A DNA stretch of 64,000 nucleotides, from the NCBI GenBank assembly GCA_964575455.1, contig CAZNRX010000013.1:1-64000 (forward strand), given 5' to 3'. Source of the DNA: SKLM01 sp964575455. Lineage in GTDB: Bacteria; Chloroflexota; Anaerolineae; B4-G1. A program made the translations under genes and the position numbers. Positions 43,552 to 51,836 of this stretch are shown one piece after another; position 1 is the stretch's first letter, and every line of letters begins with the position of its first letter. The notes beneath the pieces were generated by a model that saw only the letters and a list, made by a program, of their open reading frames with translations, ran no database searches and was not told where the DNA came from.

Positions 43552-44859
43552 TTGTTTGAACCAAGACCGTATTGCAGCATCCCTTTGTGGCGGGATGTGA
43601 AGGAGGAGCAGTGGAACGACTGGCGCTGGCAGATCGCCAACCGCATCACCACCGTCGATGTGTTGGATCAGGTGATCAGCCTGACGGAGGATGAGAAGCA
43701 GGTCATCGAGAGATCGCTGAACAGCCTGCGCATGGCGATCACGCCTTACTACGCCAGCCTGATGGACCCGGATGACCGCGCCTGTCCCATCCGCATGCGG
43801 GCCGTGCCCACCATCCACGAGACCGAGATCAGGCCCGAGGATGAGGCCGACCCGCTGGCCGAGGACGTCGATTCGCCGGTGCCCGGGATCACCCATCGCT
43901 ATCCGGACCGGGTGCTCTTCCTGGTCACCGACCAATGCTCCATGTACTGCCGCCACTGTACCCGGCGGCGCATGGCGGGGGAGACCGACCGCGCCCTGCC
44001 GCAGTCGCGCATCGATGGGATGATCGATTACGTGCGCGAGACGCGCGGCGTCCGGGACGTCCTCCTGAGCGGGGGCGATCCGCTTACCCTCTCGACGGAT
44101 CGTCTGGAGTACATCGTGGCCCGGCTCCACGAGATCCCGCACGTGGAGATCGTGCGCTACGGCTCGGCGGTGCCGGTGGTGATGCCGCAGCGCATCACGG
44201 ACGAGCTGATCGCCATGATGAAGAAGTACCAGCCGGCCTGGCTCAACACCCACTTCAACCACCCCAAGGAGATGACCCCGGCGTCCCGCGAAGCGCTGGC
44301 CAAGCTGGCGGACGGCGGCATCGTCCTCGGCAACCAGTCGGTGCTGCTCAGAGGGGTGAACGACTGCCCCATCATCATGAAGGAGCTGGTGCAGCGGCTG
44401 ATTCAGAACCGCGTGCGGCCCTACTACATCTACCAGTGCGACCTTTCGCAGGGCATTGGTCACTTCCGCACGTCCATCGGCCGGGGGATCGAGATCATCG
44501 AGCACCTCTGGGGCCACACCAGCGGCTTTGCCGTGCCGCGCTACGTGAAGGACGTGCCGGGCGGGGTGGGGAAGACGCCCATCAGCCCCTGCTATATGCT
44601 GAGCCGCAGTGATCGCATGGTGATCTTCAGGAACTATGAGGGCGTCATCGGCCGCTACGTCGAGCCGGAGGACGTCGGCTGGGACGGATGCCCCGAGCAG
44701 TGCCACATCTGCGAGGAGCGGCTGGAGCGCGGCCTTGACGAACCGGAGGTGGGCCTGGCCCGCCTCTTCAGCGGCGAGGCGCACACGCTGGAGCCGGCGC
44801 ACCTTGAACGGCGCGAGAGAAACGAGCGAGCGAGAAGGAGGAGGCAGCAGGATGCGTGA
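43552..44859 (+). CDS. kamA: L-lysine 2,3-aminomutase (radical SAM, PLP)
   Basis: The product has 435 residues. The TTG start has CAGGAGG 5 nt upstream. Radical-SAM cluster C129, C133, C136 in QCSMYCRHCTRRR. SGGDPLTLS contacts SAM. The two acidic positions that bind the side-chain amino group of lysine in the clostridial enzyme appear kept (QCDLSQG and VKDVPGGVGK), which favours lysine over glutamate. A C-terminal Cys-rich part (GCPEQCHIC) is also typical. It converts L-lysine to beta-lysine. The partner genes of the classical lysine fermentation (kamDE, kdd, kce, kal) are not in this window. Confidence 0.92.
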   Translation: MFEPRPYCSIPLWRDVKEEQWNDWRWQIANRITTVDVLDQVISLTEDEKQVIERSLNSLRMAITPYYASLMDPDDRACPIRMRAVPTIHETEIRPEDEADPLAEDVDSPVPGITHRYPDRVLFLVTDQCSMYCRHCTRRRMAGETDRALPQSRIDGMIDYVRETRGVRDVLLSGGDPLTLSTDRLEYIVARLHEIPHVEIVRYGSAVPVVMPQRITDELIAMMKKYQPAWLNTHFNHPKEMTPASREALAKLADGGIVLGNQSVLLRGVNDCPIIMKELVQRLIQNRVRPYYIYQCDLSQGIGHFRTSIGRGIEIIEHLWGHTSGFAVPRYVKDVPGGVGKTPISPCYMLSRSDRMVIFRNYEGVIGRYVEPEDVGWDGCPEQCHICEERLERGLDEPEVGLARLFSGEAHTLEPAHLERRERNERARRRRQQDA

Positions 44860-46033
44860 GGTCGTTATCGCCTCGGCGGTACGCACGCCGATCGGCAAGT
44901 TTGGAAGCGCGCTCAAGAACGTCTCGGCCCCGGAGCTGGGACGCTTGGTGGCCGGGGCATCGCTGAACCGGATCGGGCTGGCGCCCGAGGACGTCGACGA
45001 GGTGATCCTGGGCCATGCTCGCCAAGCCGGCAACGGGCCAAATCTGGCCCGCCAGGTTGCCTTTCACGCCGGCGTGCCCGTCGACCGCCCCGCCTATACC
45101 ATCAACAAGGCCTGCGCCAGCGGCCTCAAGGCCATCACCCTGGCCTACCAATCCATCGTCACCGGCGAGAACGATGTGATCCTCGCCGGGGGCGTGGAGC
45201 AGATGTCTCAGATTCCGTATCTGCTCATGAAGGCGCGCTGGGGCTACCGGCTGGGCGGCGACGAGCTGGTGGACGCCATGCACCGCGACGGGTACTACTG
45301 CCCCCTGGCGGACATGATGATGGGCCGCACGGCCGAGATTCTGGTGGAGGAGTACGGCATCAGCCGCGAGGCGCAGGATCGCTTCGCCCTGGAGAGCCAC
45401 CGGAAGGCGGTGCGCGCCTGGGAGGAGGGGCTCTTCGACGCCGAGGTGGTGCCCGTGGAGGCGCCCGGCCGGAAGGGGAGGACCGAGCTGGTGGAAGAGG
45501 ACGAGCGTCCCCGGCCCAACACGAACATGGAGAAGCTGGCGCGCCTCCGTCCGGTCTTCAAGGAGGGCGGCACGGTCACGGCCGGGAACGCCAGCGGCAT
45601 CACGGACGGGGCCGCGGCGGCGGTCGTCATGCCGGTCGATCGGGCCACGGCGTTGGGCATCCAGCCGCTGGCCCGCATTGAGGCCTTCGCCAGCGCCGGG
45701 GTGCATCCCCGACGCATGGGCATGGGGCCGGTGCCCGCCACGCGGAAGGTGATGGCCGAGACGGGGCTCTCGCTGGACGATGTAGATCTGATCGAGCTGA
45801 ACGAGGCCTTCGCCGGCCAGGTGCTGGCGGTGGAGCACGAGCTCGATTGGGACACTGAGAAGCGCAACGTCCACGGCGGCGCCGTCGCGCTGGGCCATCC
45901 CACCGGATGCACGGGCACGCGCATCGTCGTCACGCTGCTCCACGCCATGCATCAGCGCGACGCGGAGATCGGCCTGGCCACGCTCTGCGTCAGTGGTGGC
46001 CTCGGCATGGCGCTGCTCGTGAAGCGGCTCTAG
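44852..46033 (+). CDS. Acetyl-CoA acetyltransferase (thiolase)
   Basis: The product has 393 residues. ATG 44852 is chosen (GGAGGCAGCAGG upstream); it overlaps kamA by 8 nt. Catalytic C88 in NKACASGLKA, His in ALGHPTGCTG and Cys in TLCVSGGLG. The order CoA-transferase, aminomutase, thiolase suggests that a 3-oxoacyl-CoA formed in the pathway is cleaved to acetyl-CoA and a shorter acyl-CoA. Confidence 0.94.
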   Translation: MREVVIASAVRTPIGKFGSALKNVSAPELGRLVAGASLNRIGLAPEDVDEVILGHARQAGNGPNLARQVAFHAGVPVDRPAYTINKACASGLKAITLAYQSIVTGENDVILAGGVEQMSQIPYLLMKARWGYRLGGDELVDAMHRDGYYCPLADMMMGRTAEILVEEYGISREAQDRFALESHRKAVRAWEEGLFDAEVVPVEAPGRKGRTELVEEDERPRPNTNMEKLARLRPVFKEGGTVTAGNASGITDGAAAAVVMPVDRATALGIQPLARIEAFASAGVHPRRMGMGPVPATRKVMAETGLSLDDVDLIELNEAFAGQVLAVEHELDWDTEKRNVHGGAVALGHPTGCTGTRIVVTLLHAMHQRDAEIGLATLCVSGGLGMALLVKRL

Positions 46034-46049
46034 CGCGCGGTGGCAGGCA

Positions 46050-46161
46050 CCGCTCTGGCAGATTCACAATCTGCCCCACGTGGCTCTGGCGGATTCGCAA
46101 TCTGCCCCACGTGGCTCTGGCGGATTCGCAATCTGCCAGCCTCCGGATTCGCAATCTGGAG
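46050..46161. repeat. Tandem array of GATT-CGC-AATC hairpins before the second aminotransferase
   Basis: Three ~31-bp units each contain an 8-bp stem hairpin: GGCAGATT-CAC-AATCTGCC (46057-46075) and GGCGGATT-CGC-AATCTGCC twice (46088-46106, 46119-46137). They are separated by CCACGTGGCTCT-type spacers. A fourth, different hairpin (CTCCGGATT with loop CGC, 46141-46161) follows and supplies the GGAGG ribosome binding sequence. Confidence 0.7.
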
Positions 46162-46167
46162 GGAGCA

Positions 46168-47571
46168 ATGGCAAGCAGAGGAGACTCTCCCGTAATGACT
46201 GAACAGCACAGAGAACCGAAGACCAAGTCCCACTACGCCCATCCCGACGGCCACATCCTCTACCGGGGCGCCCGCCGCCCGCACCCCATGGTCGAGCGCG
46301 CCGAGGGCGTCTATCTCTACGACACTGAGGGCCGCCGCTACCTGGATGCCTCCGGTGGCGCCGTCGTGGTCAACGTGGGCCACGGCCTACGCGAGATCGC
46401 GGACGCGCTGGCCGACCAGGCCGCCCGGGTGGCCTACGCCCACCCCAGCGCGTTCACCAGCCGCCCGGCCGAGGCCTACGCCGCGGCGCTGGCCGAGGTG
46501 GTGACCCTGCCCGAGCCCCGCTTCTTCTTTCTGAGCAGCGGGTCGGAGGCGGTGGAGACCGCCATCAAGCTTGCCCGGCAGGTCCAGCTGGAGCGCGGGC
46601 GACCGGGGCGCTACCTGATCATCTCCCGCTGGCAATCCTATCACGGCACCACGTTGGGCGCGCTGGCGGTGGCCGGCAAGCCGAAGATGCGCCGCCCCTT
46701 CGGGCCCATGCTGGCCGACGTGCCGCACATCCCGCCGCCCTACTGCTATCGCTGTCCCTATCGGCTGTCGTATCCCGACTGCGACCTCCGCTGCGCCGAA
46801 GCTCTGGATCGCGAGATCGAGCGGGTGGGCGTGGACAACGTGGCCGCCTTCATCGCGGAGCCGGTCAGCGGCGCCACGCTCGGCGCGGTCGTACCGCCGC
46901 TCGGTTACTGGCCTCGCGTGCGGGAGATCTGCGACCGCCACGACGTGCTGCTGATCGCGGATGAGGTGATGACGGGCTTCGGGCGCACGGGCCGTTGGTT
47001 CGCCATGGAGCACTGGGACGTGGTGCCCGACGTGGTGGCGATGAGCAAGGGCACAGCCGGTGGCTACGTGCCGCTGGCCGTCACAGCGGCGCGCGGCGAG
47101 CTCGTCGACGTCATCGTGGAGGGGAGCGGCGATTTCGTCCACGGCGGGACCTTCTCCCATCATCCGGTGACCACCGCCGCCGGGCTGGCCACGCTGCGCT
47201 ACCTGCAGGAGCACGATCTGGTGGCGGCGTCCGCGCGCAAGGGCGAGGTGCTGGAGCGGAAGCTGCGCGACGGCCTGGGGGATCTGCCCAGCGTGGGCGA
47301 CGTGCGCGGCGTCGGGCTGATGTGGGGCGCGGAGTTCGTGGCCGACCGTGAGAGCAAGACCCCTTTCCCCGCCGAGGCGCACATGGCCCAGCGCGTGGCA
47401 GATGCGGCGCTGGAGCGCGGCCTGATGGTCTATCCCGGCGCCGGCTGCGTCGACGGGACCGCCGGCGACCACGTGACGCTCGGCCCGCCCTTCATCATCA
47501 CGGAGGAGCAGATGGACAAGCTGGTGGAGCTGCTGCGGGAGGCGATTGAAGAGGTGACGGCCGGTTTGTAG
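46168..47571 (+). CDS. Class III PLP aminotransferase 2
   Basis: The product has 467 residues from ATG 46168, which has GGAGG 5 nt upstream; ATG 46195 is an alternative. The frame is open further upstream, but that part translates the hairpin repeats. PLP lysine K294 in AMSKGTAGGYVPL; LLIADEVMTGFGRTG; SGSEAVETAIKLAR. The same Cys-rich insertion (YCYRCPYRLSYPDCDLRC) is present as in the other aminotransferase. It is only distantly similar to the first copy, so a second substrate or amino group is likely, for example the two amino groups of a diamino acid. Confidence 0.9.
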   Translation: MASRGDSPVMTEQHREPKTKSHYAHPDGHILYRGARRPHPMVERAEGVYLYDTEGRRYLDASGGAVVVNVGHGLREIADALADQAARVAYAHPSAFTSRPAEAYAAALAEVVTLPEPRFFFLSSGSEAVETAIKLARQVQLERGRPGRYLIISRWQSYHGTTLGALAVAGKPKMRRPFGPMLADVPHIPPPYCYRCPYRLSYPDCDLRCAEALDREIERVGVDNVAAFIAEPVSGATLGAVVPPLGYWPRVREICDRHDVLLIADEVMTGFGRTGRWFAMEHWDVVPDVVAMSKGTAGGYVPLAVTAARGELVDVIVEGSGDFVHGGTFSHHPVTTAAGLATLRYLQEHDLVAASARKGEVLERKLRDGLGDLPSVGDVRGVGLMWGAEFVADRESKTPFPAEAHMAQRVADAALERGLMVYPGAGCVDGTAGDHVTLGPPFIITEEQMDKLVELLREAIEEVTAGL

Positions 47572-47889
47572 TCAGGCACGGAGCGCAGCGGAGTGCCGTC
47601 CACCTGACGCTACCCCTCCCTGGAGCGCCTGCCACAGGTTCTGCCCCTCGCTTCGCACCCTCAGGATCTCTAGCAGGAGGTGCAGATCGTCGGGCGGCAC
47701 CCGTCCCCGCTGGATGCCCAGCAGCAACAGCAGCTGGTTCCCCGTGTCCGCCACCGAGTGGATGCCCTCGGAGAGCATGGCGGAGCTGCCCGTGAACGCG
47801 GCGGCGACGAACCTCGCCACGGCGATGATGAAGTTGGCGACAATCGCGCCGTAGACCGTGATCGGTCGTCCTGATGCACCTGATTTCAT
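47572..47889 (-). pseudogene. Truncated cation diffusion facilitator (CDF) gene
   Basis: From ATG 47889 the first ~62 residues (ITVYGAIVANFIIAVARFVAAAF, GSSAMLSEGIHSVADTGNQ; partly quoted) match the N-terminus of CDF metal-efflux proteins, including the Asp-bearing helix 2. After GIQRGRVPPDD the family sequence is lost; about 40 unrelated residues follow, running into a hairpin repeat (47575-47597). Five of six membrane helices and the cytoplasmic domain are missing. A deletion or repeat insertion has probably killed the gene. Confidence 0.7.
47575..47597. repeat. Variable-stem hairpin with GGAGCGCAGCGGA loop
   Basis: Stem GGCAC/GTGCC with the 13-nt loop GGAGCGCAGCGGA, flanked by a further GTCAGG/CCTGAC pair (47571-47576, 47603-47608). 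The loop matches that at 34097-34109 at 11 of 13 positions, while the stem differs and still pairs. Confidence 0.6.
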
Positions 47890-48023
47890 GGCTCCGCAGC
47901 ATACCCAAGATGCGATGCACCTCCCCGGTGCGTTGCATCTCGTCAGGTTTCCAGCAGTCACGTGCCTCACACGGCTTAACTTCGCTCGCGGCTTCTCGCT
48001 TGGCACGTGCAAGGCACCGTCTC

Positions 48024-48049
48024 GCCTAATCGCTTTATCGCTGAATCGC
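48024..48049. repeat. Octamer tandem repeat at the prs stop codon
   Basis: On the minus strand the units AGCGATTC, AGCGATAA, AGCGATTA begin within the prs stop codon. The same octamer family occurs at 12700-12731. Confidence 0.55.
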
Positions 48050-49389
48050 TACCCGAGCCCCAGCGCCTGCGGCGCGTCCAGATCCCACAGCGGGCTGATC
48101 GATTCGCCGTGGTAGATGCCGCGGATGGCGTAGGCCAGCATGGGCGCGATGCTGACCATCCTCAGCTTGGGGTGGCGCTTCGCCGGGGGCACCAGAATCG
48201 AATCGGTGACCACCAGCTCCGCGATGTAGTCCCGATCCAGCTCCTCCAGCGCGCTGGGCAGCAGCACCGGGTGGGTGATGGCCAGGTGGACCTCCGGCCG
48301 GGCGCCCTGCTCTAGCAGGACCGGCAGCTGGCGCAGCACACTCCCACTGGCGACCATGTCGTCGATCAGAATCGGCACCCTGTCCTTCACATCGCCCACC
48401 ACGTGTGTCGTCTCGGCCTGGGTGAAGCCAGAGCGTCGCTTCTGCATGATCACCAGCGGCACGTCCAGCGCCTCGGCGTACTTGCCCGCCAGCCGCGCAC
48501 GGCCCACGTCCGGGGAGACCACCACCGCATCCTGGACGAAGGGCTTCCCTGTGAAGTAGTCGGCCAGCGTGGGATAGGCCGGCAGCTGGTCGACCGGCAC
48601 GGTGAAGAACCCCTGAATCGCCTCCGAGTGGATGTCGACGTAGATCACCCGATCGGCGCCGAGCATCTCCAGCATCGAGGCGACGACGCGGGCACTGATC
48701 GCCTCGCGGCCGCGCGCCATGCGCTCCTGGCGGCTGTAGGGGAAGTAGGGCACCACCGCCGTGACCCGCCGCGCGGACGCGCGCCGCAGCGCGTCGATCA
48801 ACAGCATCAGCTCCACCAGATGGTCGTTGACCGGCGCCGTGCACGGCTGGATCACGAAGCAGTCCTGCTTGCGCACCGTCTCGTCGATCTGGACGTGCAC
48901 CTCGGAGTCTGGGAGCGGTGTGACGGAGAGCGCCGAGAGCGGGAACCCGAGCAGGTGGGCCACCGCCTGCGCCAGCGGACGGTTGGCGCTGCCCGCGAAG
49001 ATGCGCATCCGCTCCTCCGAGGCGTCGTGGGGCTCGATGTGCTCCAGGTTCAGCACCCGGGCCTCGACGGCGTTGATGGCCGCGGAGAGGGGCTCGTCCT
49101 CGGCTTCGTAGCGGTGAATCGTGGGCAGCGCTCGGAAGCCCGCCGAATACTTGGCCAGCGACTCCTCGACGCAGTTGAGCCGCAGTCTGCGGCTGTCCAG
49201 CCGGTGCGTGATGTGGTGCACGATCCATTGAAGCTCGTCCATGTTGTGGTGCAGGTAGACGCCCTTCGTCTTCCCGCTGTCGACGATCTCGTAGAAGAAG
49301 CCCCAGTTCTGCCACTCGGTCTCCGTCACCGACGATGGGGTGGCCTTCTCCGGCCAACGGGCCTGCAGCACGCGGTATTGTAGTTTCAT
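48049..49389 (-). CDS. prs: Ribose-phosphate pyrophosphokinase with N-terminal extension
   Basis: The product has 446 residues. Residues ~128-446 form a PRPP synthetase: MRIFAGSANRPLAQAVA, YFPYSRQERMARGREAISARVVA, VDIHSEAIQGFF, MQKRRSG and the PRPP loop LIDDMVASGSVL (canonical enzymes have DDMIDTAGT). It makes PRPP from ribose 5-phosphate and ATP. The first ~127 residues (WQNWGFFYEIVDSGKTKGVYLHHN and so on) are not part of the family and match nothing I recognise. The altered PRPP loop and the extension suggest a divergent or specially regulated form. An internal start at M128 is possible but lacks a clear ribosome binding site. Confidence 0.87.
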   Translation of the reverse strand: MKLQYRVLQARWPEKATPSSVTETEWQNWGFFYEIVDSGKTKGVYLHHNMDELQWIVHHITHRLDSRRLRLNCVEESLAKYSAGFRALPTIHRYEAEDEPLSAAINAVEARVLNLEHIEPHDASEERMRIFAGSANRPLAQAVAHLLGFPLSALSVTPLPDSEVHVQIDETVRKQDCFVIQPCTAPVNDHLVELMLLIDALRRASARRVTAVVPYFPYSRQERMARGREAISARVVASMLEMLGADRVIYVDIHSEAIQGFFTVPVDQLPAYPTLADYFTGKPFVQDAVVVSPDVGRARLAGKYAEALDVPLVIMQKRRSGFTQAETTHVVGDVKDRVPILIDDMVASGSVLRQLPVLLEQGARPEVHLAITHPVLLPSALEELDRDYIAELVVTDSILVPPAKRHPKLRMVSIAPMLAYAIRGIYHGESISPLWDLDAPQALGLG

Positions 49390-49428
49390 AGGCTATTCAG
49401 CCATCGATCCCTTCCGTGGCGGCGCGCC

Positions 49429-50649
49429 CTAGTCCGGCTCCCACCAGACGTAGATCAGCGCTTCGCCCCCTCGCTCGAAGTATTCGACCTTGATGTCGTG
49501 CGTACCGGCGTGGACGTACGTCTCTCCGCAGTAGGCCACGCCGTTGTTGGGGTGCCATTCGTCGAGCACCAGCTCTCCATCGACCCAGATCCGCACGCCG
49601 TCGTCGCTCATGGCGCAGAAGCGGTAATGGTCCCTCTCCAGCTCTAGGCGCCGTGTCCAACGGACCGAGAAATGGTCGCGCGGGACGCCGGACGCGGGCT
49701 GGTCTCCGCGCCACTCGAAGCCGATGTAGGGATCGTGCCGCGTGAGGACCGGGGTGCCCAGCAGGCTCTCGTTGTCGAAGAACTCCGCGTACCACGCCTC
49801 CGTCGCCGGGGCCTCCGGCGGCTCCTCCTCGGATATCTTCTCCCACCAGACGTGGATGCGCGCGATGCCCGTGCTCTCGTAGAACGTCACCTCCACGCTG
49901 TGGTGGCCGTCCGCCAGGGCCTTATCCGCCTTGTACAGCCGGAACCCACCGTCGCGCCAGCCGTCGATGATGCGATGGCCGTCGACCGCCAGGCGCACGC
50001 CGTCGTCCACCTTGGCGTAGAAGCGGTAGGTGCCTCCGTCCAGGGGGAAGGAGCCGGTCCAGCGGACCCCGAAGTGGTTCGTCGGCATGCCGCCGGCCGG
50101 CGGGCCGTAGTCCCAGTTGAAGTTGACGCCGGCGTCGGTGCGCGTGGTGTAGGGGGCCCCGCTCAGCTCGGCGTTGTCGAAGTACTGTCCCGTCCACGGG
50201 CCGGGGAACGAGCTGGGCAGCGTGCTGTCCTCGGGCGGGGGTGGTGGTGGCGGCGGTGCACCGGGGATGGTGAGCCGCTGGCCCACGTAGATGACATTCA
50301 GGTTCGTGATGCCGTTAGCGCGGGCGATGCTCCACGCGCTGACCCCGTATTGGAGCGCGATGTGGATCAGCGTCTCTCCGGGCTGCACGACGTGGACGTG
50401 ACCTGCGGGCTGCTCGCAGGGTATGGTGAGTCGCTGGCCGACGTAGATGAGATTGGGGTTGGTGATGCCGTTGATCTGGGCGAGCCTCGACGCCGTTGTC
50501 CCGTAGCGGGCGGCGATGCCGGAGAGCGTCTCGCCCCGCTGCACGATGTGGACGCTCTCCCTGACGGGGGCGGCCAAGGCCGCGCTTGGTAGGATCAGGA
50601 GCGCCACGATCACCGCTGCGAGCACTGTGGAAAACGTATTCCTATGCAC
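49429..50649 (-). CDS. Secreted LysM / PA14 cell-wall-binding protein
   Basis: The product has 406 residues. GTG 50649 is chosen because AGGAGG lies 6 nt upstream; a longer frame would include the promoter. Signal peptide ~1-27. Two LysM domains (~33-77 and ~84-128; each HxVQxGETLxxIAxxYG and NLIYVGQRLTIP) bind peptidoglycan. A poly-Pro linker (~130-140) leads to two PA14-like domains (~150-270, ~285-404) with the YFDNAELSG, FGVRWTGSFPLDGGTYRFYAKVDDGVRLAVDG pattern (partly quoted). It is probably a surface lectin-like protein. No catalytic domain is visible. Confidence 0.88.
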   Translation of the reverse strand: MHRNTFSTVLAAVIVALLILPSAALAAPVRESVHIVQRGETLSGIAARYGTTASRLAQINGITNPNLIYVGQRLTIPCEQPAGHVHVVQPGETLIHIALQYGVSAWSIARANGITNLNVIYVGQRLTIPGAPPPPPPPPEDSTLPSSFPGPWTGQYFDNAELSGAPYTTRTDAGVNFNWDYGPPAGGMPTNHFGVRWTGSFPLDGGTYRFYAKVDDGVRLAVDGHRIIDGWRDGGFRLYKADKALADGHHSVEVTFYESTGIARIHVWWEKISEEEPPEAPATEAWYAEFFDNESLLGTPVLTRHDPYIGFEWRGDQPASGVPRDHFSVRWTRRLELERDHYRFCAMSDDGVRIWVDGELVLDEWHPNNGVAYCGETYVHAGTHDIKVEYFERGGEALIYVWWEPD

Positions 50650-50756
50650 GTCGTACCTCCTTTGCCCCGAGGGCTGCGGTCGGCGGCTGTCGCCGGCCTG
50701 AATGGTGGTCTCACGAGGACATCCACAGCCTGTCAACATACGTTGCAGACGTGGGT

Positions 50757-50785
50757 AGTATACAACAGCTGCCTCAGATTGCCAA
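50757..50785 (-). promoter_or_regulatory. Promoter for the LysM/PA14 gene
   Basis: Minus strand: -35 TTGGCA (50785-50780), 17-bp spacer, -10 TATACT (50762-50757). It gives a ~100-nt leader to the GTG at 50649. Confidence 0.6.
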
Positions 50786-50871
50786 CCGGGGAACCGATCC
50801 GGTCACCTCGCTTTTCAGAACGCGCGTCCTGTGTTAGACTTCTGGCCGGAGTCTGTGGAAGGAGTTGAGCC

Positions 50872-51657
50872 GTGAGCCTGCCGAAAATCGTTACGATAAA
50901 GGACATCTGGGACGAGACCCGCACCATCCGCACGTTCGTGCTCGACGCAGAGATCGAGGAGGCGGAGCCGGGGCAGTTCGTGATGCTCTGGCTGCCGGGC
51001 GTGGACGAGAAGCCGTTGGCCATCGCGCGCCCCGCGCCTCTGACGCTGACTGTGGCGCGAGTGGGGCCCTTCAGCACGGAGCTGCACCGGCGCCGGGTCG
51101 GCGATCGCGTGGGCTGGCGCGGGCCGTATGGGCATGGCTTCTCCCTGGACGAGGACCGCTCCGCGCTGCTGGTGGCCGGTGGATACGGGGCGGCGCCGCT
51201 CTACTTCCTGGCCGAACGGGCCGCCGAGGCAGGCGTGCCCGCCCTGGTCACTATCGGCGCCCGCAAGGCGCTCGACCTGCTCTACGTCGACCGATTCGAG
51301 GCCTTGGACGTCGACGTGCTCATCTCCACCGACGATGGATCGGAGGGGGAGCGGGGCTACGTCACCGAGGCCGTCTCGCGCGTGGTCGCGCAGCAGCCCG
51401 ACATAGCCGTCTACGCCTGCGGCCCGGAGCAGATGCTGGTGGCGCTCCACCGGCTGTGCCTGGAGCACGACGTCCTGGGCCAGTTCAGCCTGGAGCGGTA
51501 CATGAAGTGCGGCTTCGGCATTTGTGGGCAGTGCGCGCTGGACGATCTGCTGGTCTGTCAGGATGGGCCGGTCTTCACCGTGGAGCAGCTGGACGGGCTG
51601 CGCGACTTCGGCAGCGTCCACCGCAGCGCCACCGGCCGCGCGTTGCCCATCCGCTGA
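50872..51657 (+). CDS. pyrK: PyrK-like flavin / [2Fe-2S] electron-transfer subunit
   Basis: The product has 261 residues. GTG 50872 has AAGGAG 7 nt upstream. The N-terminal FAD-binding barrel (~1-95) is followed by a ferredoxin-reductase NAD-binding fold (~96-205; LVAGGYGAAPLYFLAE, YACGPEQML). The C-terminal [2Fe-2S] cluster has C213, C218, C221 and C229 (KCGFGICGQC). This is the layout of PyrK, which passes electrons from dihydroorotate dehydrogenase B to NAD+. The FAD motif (EKPLAIARP) is slightly altered. No pyrD lies in the window, so a role with another oxidoreductase cannot be excluded. Confidence 0.87.
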   Translation: MSLPKIVTIKDIWDETRTIRTFVLDAEIEEAEPGQFVMLWLPGVDEKPLAIARPAPLTLTVARVGPFSTELHRRRVGDRVGWRGPYGHGFSLDEDRSALLVAGGYGAAPLYFLAERAAEAGVPALVTIGARKALDLLYVDRFEALDVDVLISTDDGSEGERGYVTEAVSRVVAQQPDIAVYACGPEQMLVALHRLCLEHDVLGQFSLERYMKCGFGICGQCALDDLLVCQDGPVFTVEQLDGLRDFGSVHRSATGRALPIR

Positions 51658-51693
51658 GAACCGCTAGGGCGGTCCTTTCACTCACCACTGCTT

Positions 51694-51739
51694 CCTCCGG
51701 GTTCGTAATCCGGAGGCTGGCCGATTCGGAATTCGCCAG
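51694..51739. repeat. Two adjacent GATT-hairpin repeats
   Basis: CCTCCGGGTT-CGT-AATCCGGAGG (51694-51716; one G-U pair) is followed by an imperfect CTGGCCGATT/AATTCGCCAG hairpin (51717-51739). They belong to the family at 36353-36373 and 46050-46161. They lie between the pyrK-like gene and the cyclo-ligase gene. Confidence 0.6.
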
Positions 51740-51836
51740 AGCGGTGTCGGGGTGCGGATCCGCTCGCCGCTGGAAAGGGCACGACATCTGGGTCTGCGCA
51801 CCGCGCTGACCCGTCATCGCTGCATGAGTGAGGACA

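Noticed and set aside
46050..46161. Possible CRISPR array
   Set aside because: Units are ~31 bp tandem hairpins with near-identical content and no unique spacers; no cas genes in the window.
45907..46167. 5' extension of the second aminotransferase frame
   Set aside because: It translates the hairpin repeat array and the end of the thiolase gene; a good ribosome binding site is at 46168.
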